Source: Hemibagrus wyckioides
Lineage: Eukaryota; Chordata; Actinopteri; Siluriformes; Bagridae
Direction of reading: 5' to 3'
Assembly: GCF_019097595.1 (NCBI RefSeq)
Contig: NC_080717.1
Coordinates: forward strand, 20,675,836 to 20,739,835
Length of the DNA stretch: 64,000 bases
Part shown: positions 23,265 through 35,100 of the stretch, in pieces
Position numbering within the stretch: position 1 is the stretch's first letter
Layout of the letters: every line of letters begins with the position of its first letter
Program-made: the position numbers and the translations under genes
The notes under the pieces: model-generated
The model's database searches: none
What the model saw: the letters and a program-made list of their open reading frames with translations, nothing else
What the model was told of the DNA's origin: nothing

Positions 23265-25811
23265 TTATCTACACCAACACAAATACATATAGATTCATAT
23301 ATATGTACTCTATATATCTTTTTGTATGGCTGTATTGAAAAAAGTTCACTTAAGAAAACAGATTGGACATTTAAAGGACAGTAGAGATTATTAATAAAAG
23401 CTTAATAGCTTAATAGTTCCCCTCCCCCCCCCCCCTATTGGTTTAAGGCTCTCCTGATGGGACTGTCTGTAAGACCTTCATTTGACCCATTAGTGTCCAA
23501 GTACTGACCAACAATCCCCCACTCCAGCAGGTCATTGACATACACTTGCACTCACACTCACTCACACGCAGTCAAAGTCATACAAGTTCACAACTGTGTG
23601 GGAGGAATTCCGTAGCAATATCACACCCAACATCCAACGTCAAGGGAACTACATCTCGCAGATCAGTTAACGAGTATTTCATTGCGACAGAATCTCATCT
23701 CAAAAAGATTGCTAAATAATTTTCGGAATAAATCCTTTCCTTTAGGAGAATCTCTGTTAACATGTATTGCATCTCAAATCTGTTTGTTTTTTTGTCTTTT
23801 TGTTTTTAAAGAAATATTTCATTACAATAATTAAAAAAGGAAGAAAGAACAGAACATACTGTAGTTCATCGTCATCTTCTAAAGGGATTCTTTTTTTTTA
23901 CAACCGGGTTTGACTTTTGAAGCCACGTCCCTTTCCATTCCACCCCTGTATTGCTCAAACTTAAATCCTCCCAATGCGCTTGCATCATTAATGCACCCTG
24001 ACACGCCTGTTTTTTAACACACAAGTGAACACATCGCTGTACAACACACAACCATACGAGTCATGTTTACATTAGACACAGGGCTATGTACAGATTATAT
24101 ACCTATGTATATATAGATCTATATATAGTCATGTAAACAGCACATCCTCCTTCAGTAGTATACATACTAAGAACAAACAATCATTCGGGTTCTTTTAAAC
24201 GGTGTGGGTATTACGAAAAAGTGTGTACGAACGATTATCTAGGGTCGGCCAAAAAGGCACATCCTGATAGAGTAGCCTTAACGCTGAATAAGGCGTGTTG
24301 TACTTAGTGTGCGCTCAATGAAAGTCAAAGGAGGATTCAAATGATGTAAACATTCAGATTCCTGGTGTGTTACTGAGGAGGTGATTGGTTAAAACAGGTG
24401 AGGCAGGGATCATGCATAAGAAACACACACACACGCGCACACACACACACACACACATTTAAAAGCACATGGCTCCACTATACAGGATCTACAGGATAGA
24501 GTCAAAACCCCCATATTTAAAAACAAAAACAAAGCAGAGAGTGACTGTCTCCCAGCTTTATGAAACTGGGGGCTGAGCCCATCCCAGGACCCGAGGAAAC
24601 ACAGACGGCACACTCAGATACACGTGGGTACACTTTTACACTCCAAACACAGACAGAGAACGATTAAGAGTTTAAAGTACGAGGCAAGAGCTAGAAAAAC
24701 CCGAAGACCTTCCCCTATTAGATAGGAGAGAGTAAAAAAAACTGAGTATAGAGAGAGCATGTGAGAGAGGGAGATGTAAACAACATAGAGATACGCTGGT
24801 ATCTCTCGGGAGATTAAGCTTCAGAAATAACTTCCTCCCGGATTTCCACGGCCCTTCTCTCTACCCGTAGACACTCATCTTATTCCGATGGCTATTGAGT
24901 TGATGGGATGTGTTACTAGCTGATACTGATCAACATTCATATCCTCGAGGGATACATTCTACTGAGAGACATCTAACGTAATGGTCATTGTTTTTTTTTT
25001 CTTCATTCTAAATAGGACACTATGCATCCAAGTGCACTGATTGCATACCTAGAACCTGACACACTGAGAGCTTTATGGACGTGACGGGTAAATGGTGAAC
25101 GGTGCAGTTGTACAGTAGTAGTACAGTAAAGTTGGTCAGGTCTTCGGGCTCCATTGCTTGTTATATGTGGCAGCCAGCAGCAAGAACCCAGCCATAGAAG
25201 GAGGGGAGAGGCAAGAAAACCACAAGCGCTACCTCGTTTCAGTGCATAGATGAAATAAGGAAGCACTAAAATGACAAAAAAAAGACAAAGATTTTTTTCG
25301 TTCCTTTTTGATTTGTAAACTCTACGTTGTAAGGAGTTTTTTTGTCGTTTGTTTCCCCCCCCACACACTTTTTGTCATTGTAACACACAGTTGAACATCC
25401 ACAAAGTTTTGCTAATATAAAGCAATTATCATTTATATACTTGTACGACAAAATGGTGAAAGTTGCAGTCCCACCGAAAAAGTGACAAAAAGGTTACAAA
25501 AAACTAAGCAAAAAAAGCAACACACGTACAGACGTCACAACGACCAAACGAAGAGAGCAAGGGTTTGCTACAGAAAGCCAGGGCCGCTCAGAGGCCACTA
25601 GTGTTTGACGTCCACACACTTCTTTCTGTTGTTGTTTCATTTCTCGGGTTTCGTCCTCATGCCTCAGCAGCGCTCCGGCCTCAATAAGAAGGTCCAATTT
25701 TTTTTTTTCTTCACTATTTCAATGTTCAAAAATGTAAACATGAGGTGGAGTCTGGGCTGAGGTTGTGAGGTGGCTCAGGAGTGAGGGTCGCTGAGCTGTC
25801 AGTAAGGCGTA
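21987..25811 (-). other. Probable long 3' UTR of ppargc1b
   Basis: About 3.8 kb lies between the ppargc1b stop and minus-strand AATAAA signals at 21987-21992 (TTTATT on the plus strand) and near 22030. There are no credible open frames. It holds a 40-base T tract (about 22047-22088), (GAAA)n at 22335-22370, (TA)n at 23229-23258 and (CA)n near 24423-24458. A minus-strand TGTAAATA (22192-22199) fits a Pumilio-binding element. Long 3' UTRs are usual for PGC-1 genes; the true end is not proven. Confidence 0.45.
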
Positions 25812-25903
25812 TCAGCGGTGTAGACTCCTCTGGGCCTCCTTAAGCAAAGTGTCAAAGTCCATAGCGTCATACTTGCTCTTCACCGGGCCTGGTCCTGCCT
25901 CAT
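25812..25903 (-). CDS. ppargc1b: ppargc1b last coding exon (conserved C-terminus)
   Basis: Encodes [20 protein letters not shown], then [10 protein letters not shown] and the TGA stop. [16 protein letters not shown] is nearly identical to the C-termini of human PGC-1alpha and PGC-1beta, where this segment has been linked to cap-binding protein CBP80. It starts in phase 1 after a ttcag acceptor. Confidence 0.92.
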
Positions 25904-28900
25904 CTGAACAGCCGAACACAAAGCACAGTTACAAACACGTTACAAACAGGTAATTGAAAAAATACTAAAGAAGACCTTCAAAACAATTTTTAGCCCAGTA
26001 TAGTAAAGTATAGCTTAGTTTAGCCCACTATAATACTGTAAAATAGAGTATAGTGTAGTATAATATAATATAGTATGGCTGAATTTAGTCCAGTATAGTA
26101 TAGTATAGTACAGTATGGTATAGTAGAGTATGCCCTAGTTTAGCTCAGTATAAAAAATAGTACAATATAGTATAGTGTAATATAATATCCCTTAGTTGAA
26201 CCTGATTCTATGCTGTAGAATACAGTATAGTGTAGTATAACGTAGTATAATATAATATAGTATGGCTGAATTTCAGCCTAGTATAGTAGAGTATAGTATA
26301 GTAGAGTATAGTATAGTATAGTATAGTATAGTATAGTAGAGTAGAGTATAGTATAGTATAGTATCGTATAGTATAGTATAGTATAGTATAGTAGAGTAGA
26401 GTATAGTATAGTATAGTATAGTATCGTATAGTATAGTAGAGTATAGTATAGTAGAGTATAGTATAGTATAGTATAGTAGAGTAGAGTAGAGTATAGTATA
26501 GTATAGTATAGTATAGTATAGTATAGTATAGTATAGTATAGTATAGTATAGTATGCTGTGCAGTCCAGTATAATACAGTATGGTATAGTGTAGTATAATA
26601 TAGAATAGCTTAGTTTAGCCAAGTGTAGTATAGTATAGTATTGTATAGTATAGTGAATATAATATGCCTTAGTGAAGCCAGGTATAATGTAGTAGAGTAC
26701 AGTATAGTGAAGTCTAATATAGTATGGCTGAATTTAGCCCAGTATAGTATAGTATAGTAAGTATGCCCTAGTTTAGGTCAGTATAGTTTAGTACAGTATA
26801 ACATATTGTAATATAATATGCCTTAGTTGAGCCTGGTACTATGCTGTAGAATACAGTATAAATGTAGTATAATATAATATTTATCCCAGTACAGTATAGT
26901 ATAGTATGCCTTAGAGTAGCCCAGTATAATATAGTATAGTATAGCATAGTATAGTGTATAATATAGTATAGTGTAATACAATAAGCCTTAGTTGAGCCTG
27001 GCATAATGTTTAAGAATACAGTACAGTATATATAATATAATATAGTATGGCTGAATTTAGCCCAGTATAATACAGTATATATAGCATAGTATAGTGTAAT
27101 ATAATATAGCATGGTTTAGTTTAGCCCAGTATAGTATAGTACAGTACAGTATTGTATAGTATAATATAATATGCCTTAGTTGAGCCCGGTATAATACAGT
27201 ATAGTATAGTACAGCATAGTATAGTGTAATATAGTATACCTTAGTTTAGCCCAGTTTAGTATAGTATAGGATAGTATAATATGCCTTATTTTAATTACAT
27301 GCCTTAGTTTATTACATACATCGGATACCAAAAACCAAGCTACTGTTAAAGTCACTGAGATCACATTATTCCCCCCATTCTCATGTTTGATGTGTAACTG
27401 AAACTCTTCACCTGCGTCTGCATGAGTTATGAATTTTATGCTGCCACATGACTGGCTAATTAGATAACTACATGAACGAGCAGGTGTACGGGTGTCCCCA
27501 ATTAAGTGTATGTTATTCAAGAAACCGTTCATCTCGAACTCATTCGACATCAGAATTTACTCCATCTCCCCCTCCATCTTACCCAGATCTATGTACCGCT
27601 TCCTGCTGAACCTCCGACTGCCATTTCCGGCATACTGACCCACAGAGTCATGCTGCCTGTGCTTCTGACTCAGCTCGTTCTGATTCTGCCTAAAAGTGAT
27701 GACTCCACAGCGCTCCCTAAACACACAGACACACAGGTTAGAATCGTATGCTTCTGCACATACCAACTACTAACCCAAGTAGGAAAATGGCCAGGATTTG
27801 AACCTACTCTTTTTTGATGAGCACCCGGCAGTCCTCTGGTTCGCCAAAGGCCTTAAAGCGTTTGCGCAGGACAGCCTGAGTGACGCTGCTCGGCAGATTG
27901 TGAATGTACAATACTTGGCACTTGTCCTAAAAAGACAAAACGATATAAAATTATGAGCTACCAGTCATAGAGTTATTTTGACAGATTATATTTATAAAAG
28001 CACTATATTGTGCTCATATGCAATTATTTGTGCTGGTCATTTGTGTAGCTTATGCAACCTAATCACTACTTACCCCATCCTCCTCTTGTCCATGTGTAGT
28101 GTTATTGCTCTGCTTGTCACAGTGGCTCTCACAGCTATAACGAATCAAAAAAGAGAGGAGAGTTAAAGAGAGACCGACTTCCACAGAGAACATGTGAGGA
28201 AAAAGCAGGAGGCTCCAGAACTACCTGAGGTTGATCTGATGGCAGGGTGAGGGTGGCTGGCATGAGTCTGGGCACTCGGAATCAGCCTCAGGAGTGGGTG
28301 AACAGGCAGGCGAGGGCTGTCCTGTCTCTGCAGGTTGGCGTAGGGAGAAGTCTGGGGGCAAATCAGCCTGTTGGGCCTCTGTCTCCTCCTGCCTGTTTTT
28401 CTCTCCCATCTTGTCCTCCTCTCCCTCTTGGACCTTAGTGTAGCAGACAGATCCTGGGAGGATGGCAGCAATCCTTTTGTGGCTCTCCCCTAAGTTTAGC
28501 ATGCAGTAGTCATGGTCTCTGTAGGCACCCTTGCTCTGGCTCTCGCCCGTCGGACCCATGCGCCGAAGCTGGGCATACAGCTCTGTCTGCTCTGGAAGCT
28601 TCCGCAGGTGTGTCCGCACTGGACACAAGTTCTTGCCGGGAAGTTCGGCTTTGCCCTCAGGCTTGAAGAGCTCCTCATCGACCGGTTTGTGGGGTGGCGT
28701 TGTGGGCGGGGTGAGTCCTGGAAAATGGGACACAATTAAAGTAAGCCAAAGTGTATTTGAAGAAGAAAAAAAATGAATTACTCGTAAACTTTAACACTTA
28801 TAAAATACTATTTATTTTCATTTATTTTTATTTTGCAATTATATAGGAAAAATAAAGCTAAGGTACAGGCATCAACTTGGGCAAATCTTGCTCAAGATAG

Positions 28901-31900
28901 TTGTTACAAATTGAACCCCAAACCACCGTCTAAAACCATGCTCTCAAATGCTTTCCTAGGCTATAAAGGCTGATGCTTGAATGCTATTACAGGACGTTGA
29001 GCTTGGATGAAAGTGACTGGATAGATGTTTTTTCTTCTATTTACAAAATCTGGGGCAGCACAAAAAGTTTCCTCTGAGCAGATCATATACATTAATCATC
29101 AAATGACAAAAAAAATACTAAAATGTTTTGAGTTCAATATTACTAACCCCACCTTTAATGGCTTACAATGTCAATATTATTTATATAGACAGACAATTAG
29201 ACTGTTGATAAGTCTACAAAGAATGCTTGGAATAATTCTGACTCTCATGTGTAAACCGACACCATGCTATTTGCTATGTAAATGTCACAGGTAGTCTAAC
29301 CTAGAGGGTCTGATGTAATGGAACTCCCTGCTTCATTATTCATTTAGTCGTCTACCTTCCCGAGCACAACGGCTAATCCTGTGAGTACATGGCTTCCCAT
29401 GGCATGGGTTTGAACTTACACCATGGTTTGAGAGCGTGGCATTACCTGCAGTGCCGCACAGTTCCACGCAGAGACTCTGCTCAAAGGGCCGGCTTGGATC
29501 TCTGATCGTGACAAACAGAGAGTAACGAGTTAATGGCTTAAAATGGAGAACAGCAAGGACAAGAATGAACAGCCAATTCATCAAATAAATGCTGAGCAAA
29601 ATAACTATTTAGTGATACTGATACGCAGAGCAATCTGTGTCGCTTTGCATCACAGCATTAATCTATAATTAGCTGAACAACTGGCTTCATTTCTAGCAAA
29701 GCGTTTCGGATATTAAAGGTGTAGCGTCACTACGTGTCTCCCAGACGTCACTTGGGAGGCATCCAGAAAACATTTAAAGCCCTCAGGACCTGGACTAGCT
29801 CCAATTCTACAGCAGAGTAGGAGTTAGGGGAATACACACCCTGTGGATTTAGGAGTCAGCGGCAGGCAGAGGCAGGCACGCTTCTCTGCAATCATAGAAA
29901 CAGAAGAGACAGACTTCCTCAGTCATAACCGAGTTATTATCAAGTTAGTTGGTTGTCAGTCTTCCTGTCAGACTGCTTGTCTCTTACCGTCATTACAGCA
30001 GAGGTTTGGGGTTTCAGGGCTCTTCTGCAAGACTGCTTTCTCCATGCTGTCTTCAGCAAGAGAATCCATGGCAGAGTGGTGGACTGCGCTCTCCTCTTCA
30101 CTGGAGTGTCCACTCGGACGTGGTCTTTTTGCAAATCGACTCGGGAAGGAGGCTAAGCGGCGGGAGCGGCGCACCGAAAACGAGCCCTCGTCTATTTCGG
30201 GGCATTTAGGCCGCTTGGCAGCCACCTGAGAGCCTTCGATGACGCTTGTGTCTTTGTGCTCAGCTTTGGGCCGGGCTGCGGTGGTCCTGCTGTGGCTGTA
30301 CGGTGGGCTGTGCAGTCTGTAAGGCTTGCTCACGTCATAGGAAGCGACAGCCTCCAACAGCTCCTTAAGCAGAGAGTGCGCTTTAGTTTCTCGGCGCCGT
30401 ACGAAAGGAATCTTGGGTTTGGTTCCTCTAGTTGTGCTGCTGTTGGAGAGAATAGTGGGCTGGGTGGCAGGTTTAACACAGCTGGGGGTGGCATTACGGG
30501 GGACTGCAGGGTTCTCAGGCTTGGTCTTGCGCGTCACATTTTCGCGCTCCTTGCGGTCCCAGTTGGCCTGCTTGCGTGATGGTACACAGTACGTGTGCAT
30601 GTAGCGGATCAACTCCACCACAGAGTGACGCTCCTTCTCCGAGGGGAACTGAGGCTCGGGCGGCTCGGTGCACACTGTGCTCTCTACCTCACTGCTGGAT
30701 GAAGACTCCTCTTCCTCCTCATCCTCCCCCTCCTCATCCTCCGAGTCACTGTCCTCATCTTCGTCTTCTTCTTCCTCCTCTTCCTCAGTATCAGCTGCAG
30801 GTGTGTCCTCGGTGTTGGGCTCCTGGGTGAGGTGGCGGTGCAGCTCAGTGCAGAGATGACCGACAGGTCTGAACGCTCGCGGCTTCCTCTCCACTGTGCA
30901 TGTCCTGTCCCTCTGTAACAAGACCAAAGGAAAGAGAGAGATTAATCAGCTTGATAACATTACCTAGAAGGAAGCTGTTGTATCCTAAAGGAAAAAATCG
31001 CACTGAATGTCCTGCAAATCAATATCTATAATCAAAATGTGGTCTGCAAATCAGCTATACCTAACGCCTGAGATGCAGCAGCGCTCTAGTACTTTAGTGT
31101 CACAAGCTCCCTCACCTCCTAATCTGAACATGTTTCAAAACATTCATGCCTAAAGTCTCTGTCTTAATTCAGTGCACTCTAGAGTCCAAGCTTCATTGTC
31201 TTCACTACTTCTGTGCCAGATTTTTCATTACTATGTTTCCGGAAAATGGTCTTGATGGTCTTTTTTTGTCTTTTGTCTGCTATATTTGAACTCACTGAAT
31301 TTATTTGCACAAGCAATGCCCCCCCCTTTGACGTCAGTATGGCACAAAACTGCAAACTTGCCACAGAAATTACGTATCCCCACCACCAGCCAACAAATTA
31401 GCCCTAGAATCACTAAGCACATTGCAAATAGCTCAATATGAACATATTTATGTTTCAGGTTGGAGGTTTATTTCGAGGCATATAAATAATACAACCCAAT
31501 ATAAAACCCAGTACTCTAGCAAACCACCGAGCTTTCTTTCTTCAAAACAATTCATTTACTAAGACTTTTACTTCGCCTACCTCACACTCTGTGACTATGG
31601 GCTATAGTTGGAATCATGCTATGAGAAGCTAGATGGTGAATCAGGCTTTATGTAAGCTTTTAGTTTAAAGCAGGGCTGCCCTTTACCCCTCCGGTAGCCA
31701 TGGTTTTGCTATGACAGATGGCCACAGTCAGCGCTAATTCTGCACTCGGCTTGGCAGAGCTACAACACATCAAAGCACAGCCACGCAACACAATGTGGCT
31801 TGTTAATTCTAAGCAACACCAGTTTAATTCATTCTCTTCACACACAGGTAAAAGCCAGGCAAGCATGAGCGTGATGATGGCAGGAATATGCTATTACAGC

Positions 31901-32116
31901 ATAGATAGTGTCTCTTGCTGATGCTAGCATTCCCTGGCACAATTTTGTTTCGATGTGCGTGAGTTTTGTGTTTTATTTTACACAAACAGACTCGGCTTAC
32001 CTTCAAAAGAGGACGAACAGACTTGAGTTGCTGAGTCTTACTGAGTGCACTGCTCAGTTTGTTTGAGTCCAGACCCACAGGCACATTTGGGGGGGACAAC
32101 AAGAGCTTTTTCAGCT

Positions 32117-32159
<43 letters not shown>

Positions 32160-35100
32160 CAACTAATTAGCAGGCATGCCACTCTATCTATCCAAGCAAC
32201 ACAACATCATTACATTAAATGTTCACTGCTTTGATTCGATTCCTGCCAAAGAATCACAAACATAATATGAAAACGCAAGTGGCACGGAGTCAGGGAAATG
32301 TCAAACAGCAATGCTAATTTCAAGCTGTACTGGGCATCGTGTTGGAGGACTTTTTTCCCTCCTGTTTCATCACTAAAACACAACACTGCATAAGAATGAA
32401 TAGCTGACACAAATCTGCTTGTGGCACCAATTCCTCCCTCAGAGCTGCCCTGGTGTGAGAGCCAAGGGAGAAAAACATGAGAGAGAGAGAGAGAGAGAGA
32501 TGGAAGACTCTACTGAGAAAGTAACCTGGGATGTGCGTCAATGATGAAACCAGCAGGGAAAAGTAACCCTCAGCTCACTGAGCTGCTGTAGCTCGTGATA
32601 GTGTGTTAGTTTGGCAGATTCTCAGAGTCCACTGAACAAAGTGAAGGGGCACCGGGTGTTTCCATTGCACTATACAAAACGGCACCGGCATGCCCGAGCC
32701 ATCTACTCCATGAGAACATGTGCTCGGCTCTCTCCCTCCCCACAGTGCCCAAAGTGCCTCAATGCTGCCCTTGTTTCCTATACTGACGGGCCTCACTGAA
32801 GGGGCTCAAACACACTGACCACACGAACCACCAGAGGGCACTCTAGAACTTTTTGGGATAATACAGCTGCCCAGACATAATAAGCTATAAGCTGTCTGAG
32901 GAGGCGTTAGAAGAAGGAGGAAGCCTCCATTAGCTATATGTCTGACCAGAAATACACCTGTCTAGACCATAATGTTAGGGGATAGCTGGTTTGTTTTTTT
33001 CTGACTCTTTATGATATAGATAGAAATCATCCTACACCATTCAGGCCACAAATAAGACTGTAAGAGCAAATTTACAGTTTAATGTGCTATGCTATTGTGC
33101 ACTGTGTCAATATAGTGTCTATTCTGACGTTGTAGGGTCATCGTTGCGAGTATAAATATCGTTTAATCACAATATTAAAATGCTACGGTCAGTTCTACTT
33201 CCTCCTGTCTTATTTTCATTCAAATGTATTTCATAACAACATCAGTGTATTTTCCAAGATTTAGACAATAGTGCTGAAAGGGTTATTCTGAATACGTTGT
33301 TCTATTGCAGTGTGCTTTCAATTAAAAGTAATACCATTTGAGGGAACATTCTGACCCCTTTAAGACATTGACCTGAACATATTTAATCAGTTTAAGAACA
33401 AACTGCTTCTACCCGAAGCATCCATTGCTTAAGGTTGTTTACCGTTCTGTAATTTAGTCCAATTTCTTTCAAGCCCAAAATAAAAGCAATAAAAGGTACC
33501 AGGCTTTGAGTTACACGCTTTCACTGAGGTAACAGTAAGACCTTTATAACCTTCAACAAAGTGATCTTTTTAGCCCTTTCATTAAGGCCTGAATTTGAGC
33601 CTGCATTTTTAGATATATTTCCTCTAACAGATAGTACATAGCCTGTTACATAGCCTGTAACCCATAATTCATTTAATAGAATGAAAAGAAATGTGTTCGA
33701 ATTGCTCATCCGAGTGTCACACATTATGCTGATTCAAAAGCATCAATGGAATAAAACAAAAATGTGTCCAGAGAGCTGGTTTCTTAATGCACTCTAAGCA
33801 AACACACAGGCAATAATAGACTGCAGGGAGCAGGAGAAAGGAAAACATCTTGGGGTTTTTTTTTTTGTTTTGTTTTTCCATCAGAGATCTGTAGAGCCTC
33901 TCATAAACAGGTGTGAAAACTGCAGAATGGGACTGAGCAAGCAAGAGAAAGAGATGATGGAAGAAAAAGGCAGAGAGACAGAAAATAGAAACAATAAGAG
34001 AAAGAGTCTAAATCCTAAAGTATTGCTTGTGTTGTGCTCCAACTCCCCGCCTGTGAAAAGGATTCTTATTAGTGCGGTTGCTAAAGAGAATTGAAAAGCC
34101 CAAAATGAGAAAAATTCAGACCTGTTTTGCCTATCATACCCATGCTGTGGGGTAGTCAGAGGCCCATCCAAATCCACCTTAAACAGGAAGGAAGGGTTCT
34201 TACTAGAGACGGGTCTTCTGTCTCTGGGCTCAGCGAGCCTTGGACAGGCTCACTTTCCAAAAGAAGCTCGTCTTCCTCCTCCTCCTCCTCCTCTTCCTCC
34301 TCAGGGTCTTCACCCAGCGAGGGGAACACAGACAGTTCCCCCACCCCGTCCTCCACAATGCCATCCAGGCTGTCTGTGAGAGCGGCGAGCAGTGCCGCAT
34401 TTTCCTCTTCCGTCTATTGGGGAGGTGAGAAAGACAGAAAGAGAGAGAGAGACAGAGACAGAGAGAGGGGGATAAGACAGGTGATGACCTCCAGCTGAAA
34501 AGCCAGACACTGGTCCATCTGCACATTCTGCTCTGGGAACAGTGTAGCTATCTGATTACAGAGCAAAGATCGATCTGAGGCTTACGTGACCCCATGCCTG
34601 ATAAGCCCTAGAAGGAAAAATAAATAAATTCTCTTTCCTTTTACACTTTTGTGTACATCTACTACATTTTTAATCTCCAACCTCGGCCTATGTAACCATA
34701 CTCTTATAATGTGTAGAGCTGCAGGAAGTTCTCCGGTGCTATCTTACAAAATTTGGTCCCACCTGAAGGTTAATTGAACTTGACGTAATGATCAATGGCT
34801 TCCCTGGCACCTGAAATAGAACAGTTCTCAGTGGCTAAAAATCAATCACAGTCCAGAATTACATGATGCGAAGAGTGAATTAACTCTAGATACAACTCTT
34901 TATGAATCAATCATTGTTGACACAAACACACATTCTTTTGGACTTAACCTCCACGTTCTTGACTAACTGCCAAATTGCCATGAATTGCCAAACCGCTGGG
35001 TTTTGATTGTCATATTAGCTCCATTAAACCCAACTGAGCCCTTTTAGGATCCTTCCGGTGGGAATAGCTACGTAATGCACTAAGATTAGAACAGAGATAG

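Noticed and set aside
26278..27112. Minus-strand open frames of 114 codons rich in Tyr, Leu and Ile
   Set aside because: They result from the stop-free pentanucleotide satellite in ppargc1b intron 10.
27803..27808. In-frame stop (TAG) at the end of ppargc1b exon 9, suggesting a truncated protein
   Set aside because: A donor three bases earlier (GA|gtaggt) avoids the stop and joins exon 10 in the correct phase to the conserved RRM and C-terminus.
30576..30859. Plus-strand open frames rich in Pro or Ser
   Set aside because: They are antisense shadows of the acidic run in ppargc1b exon 5.
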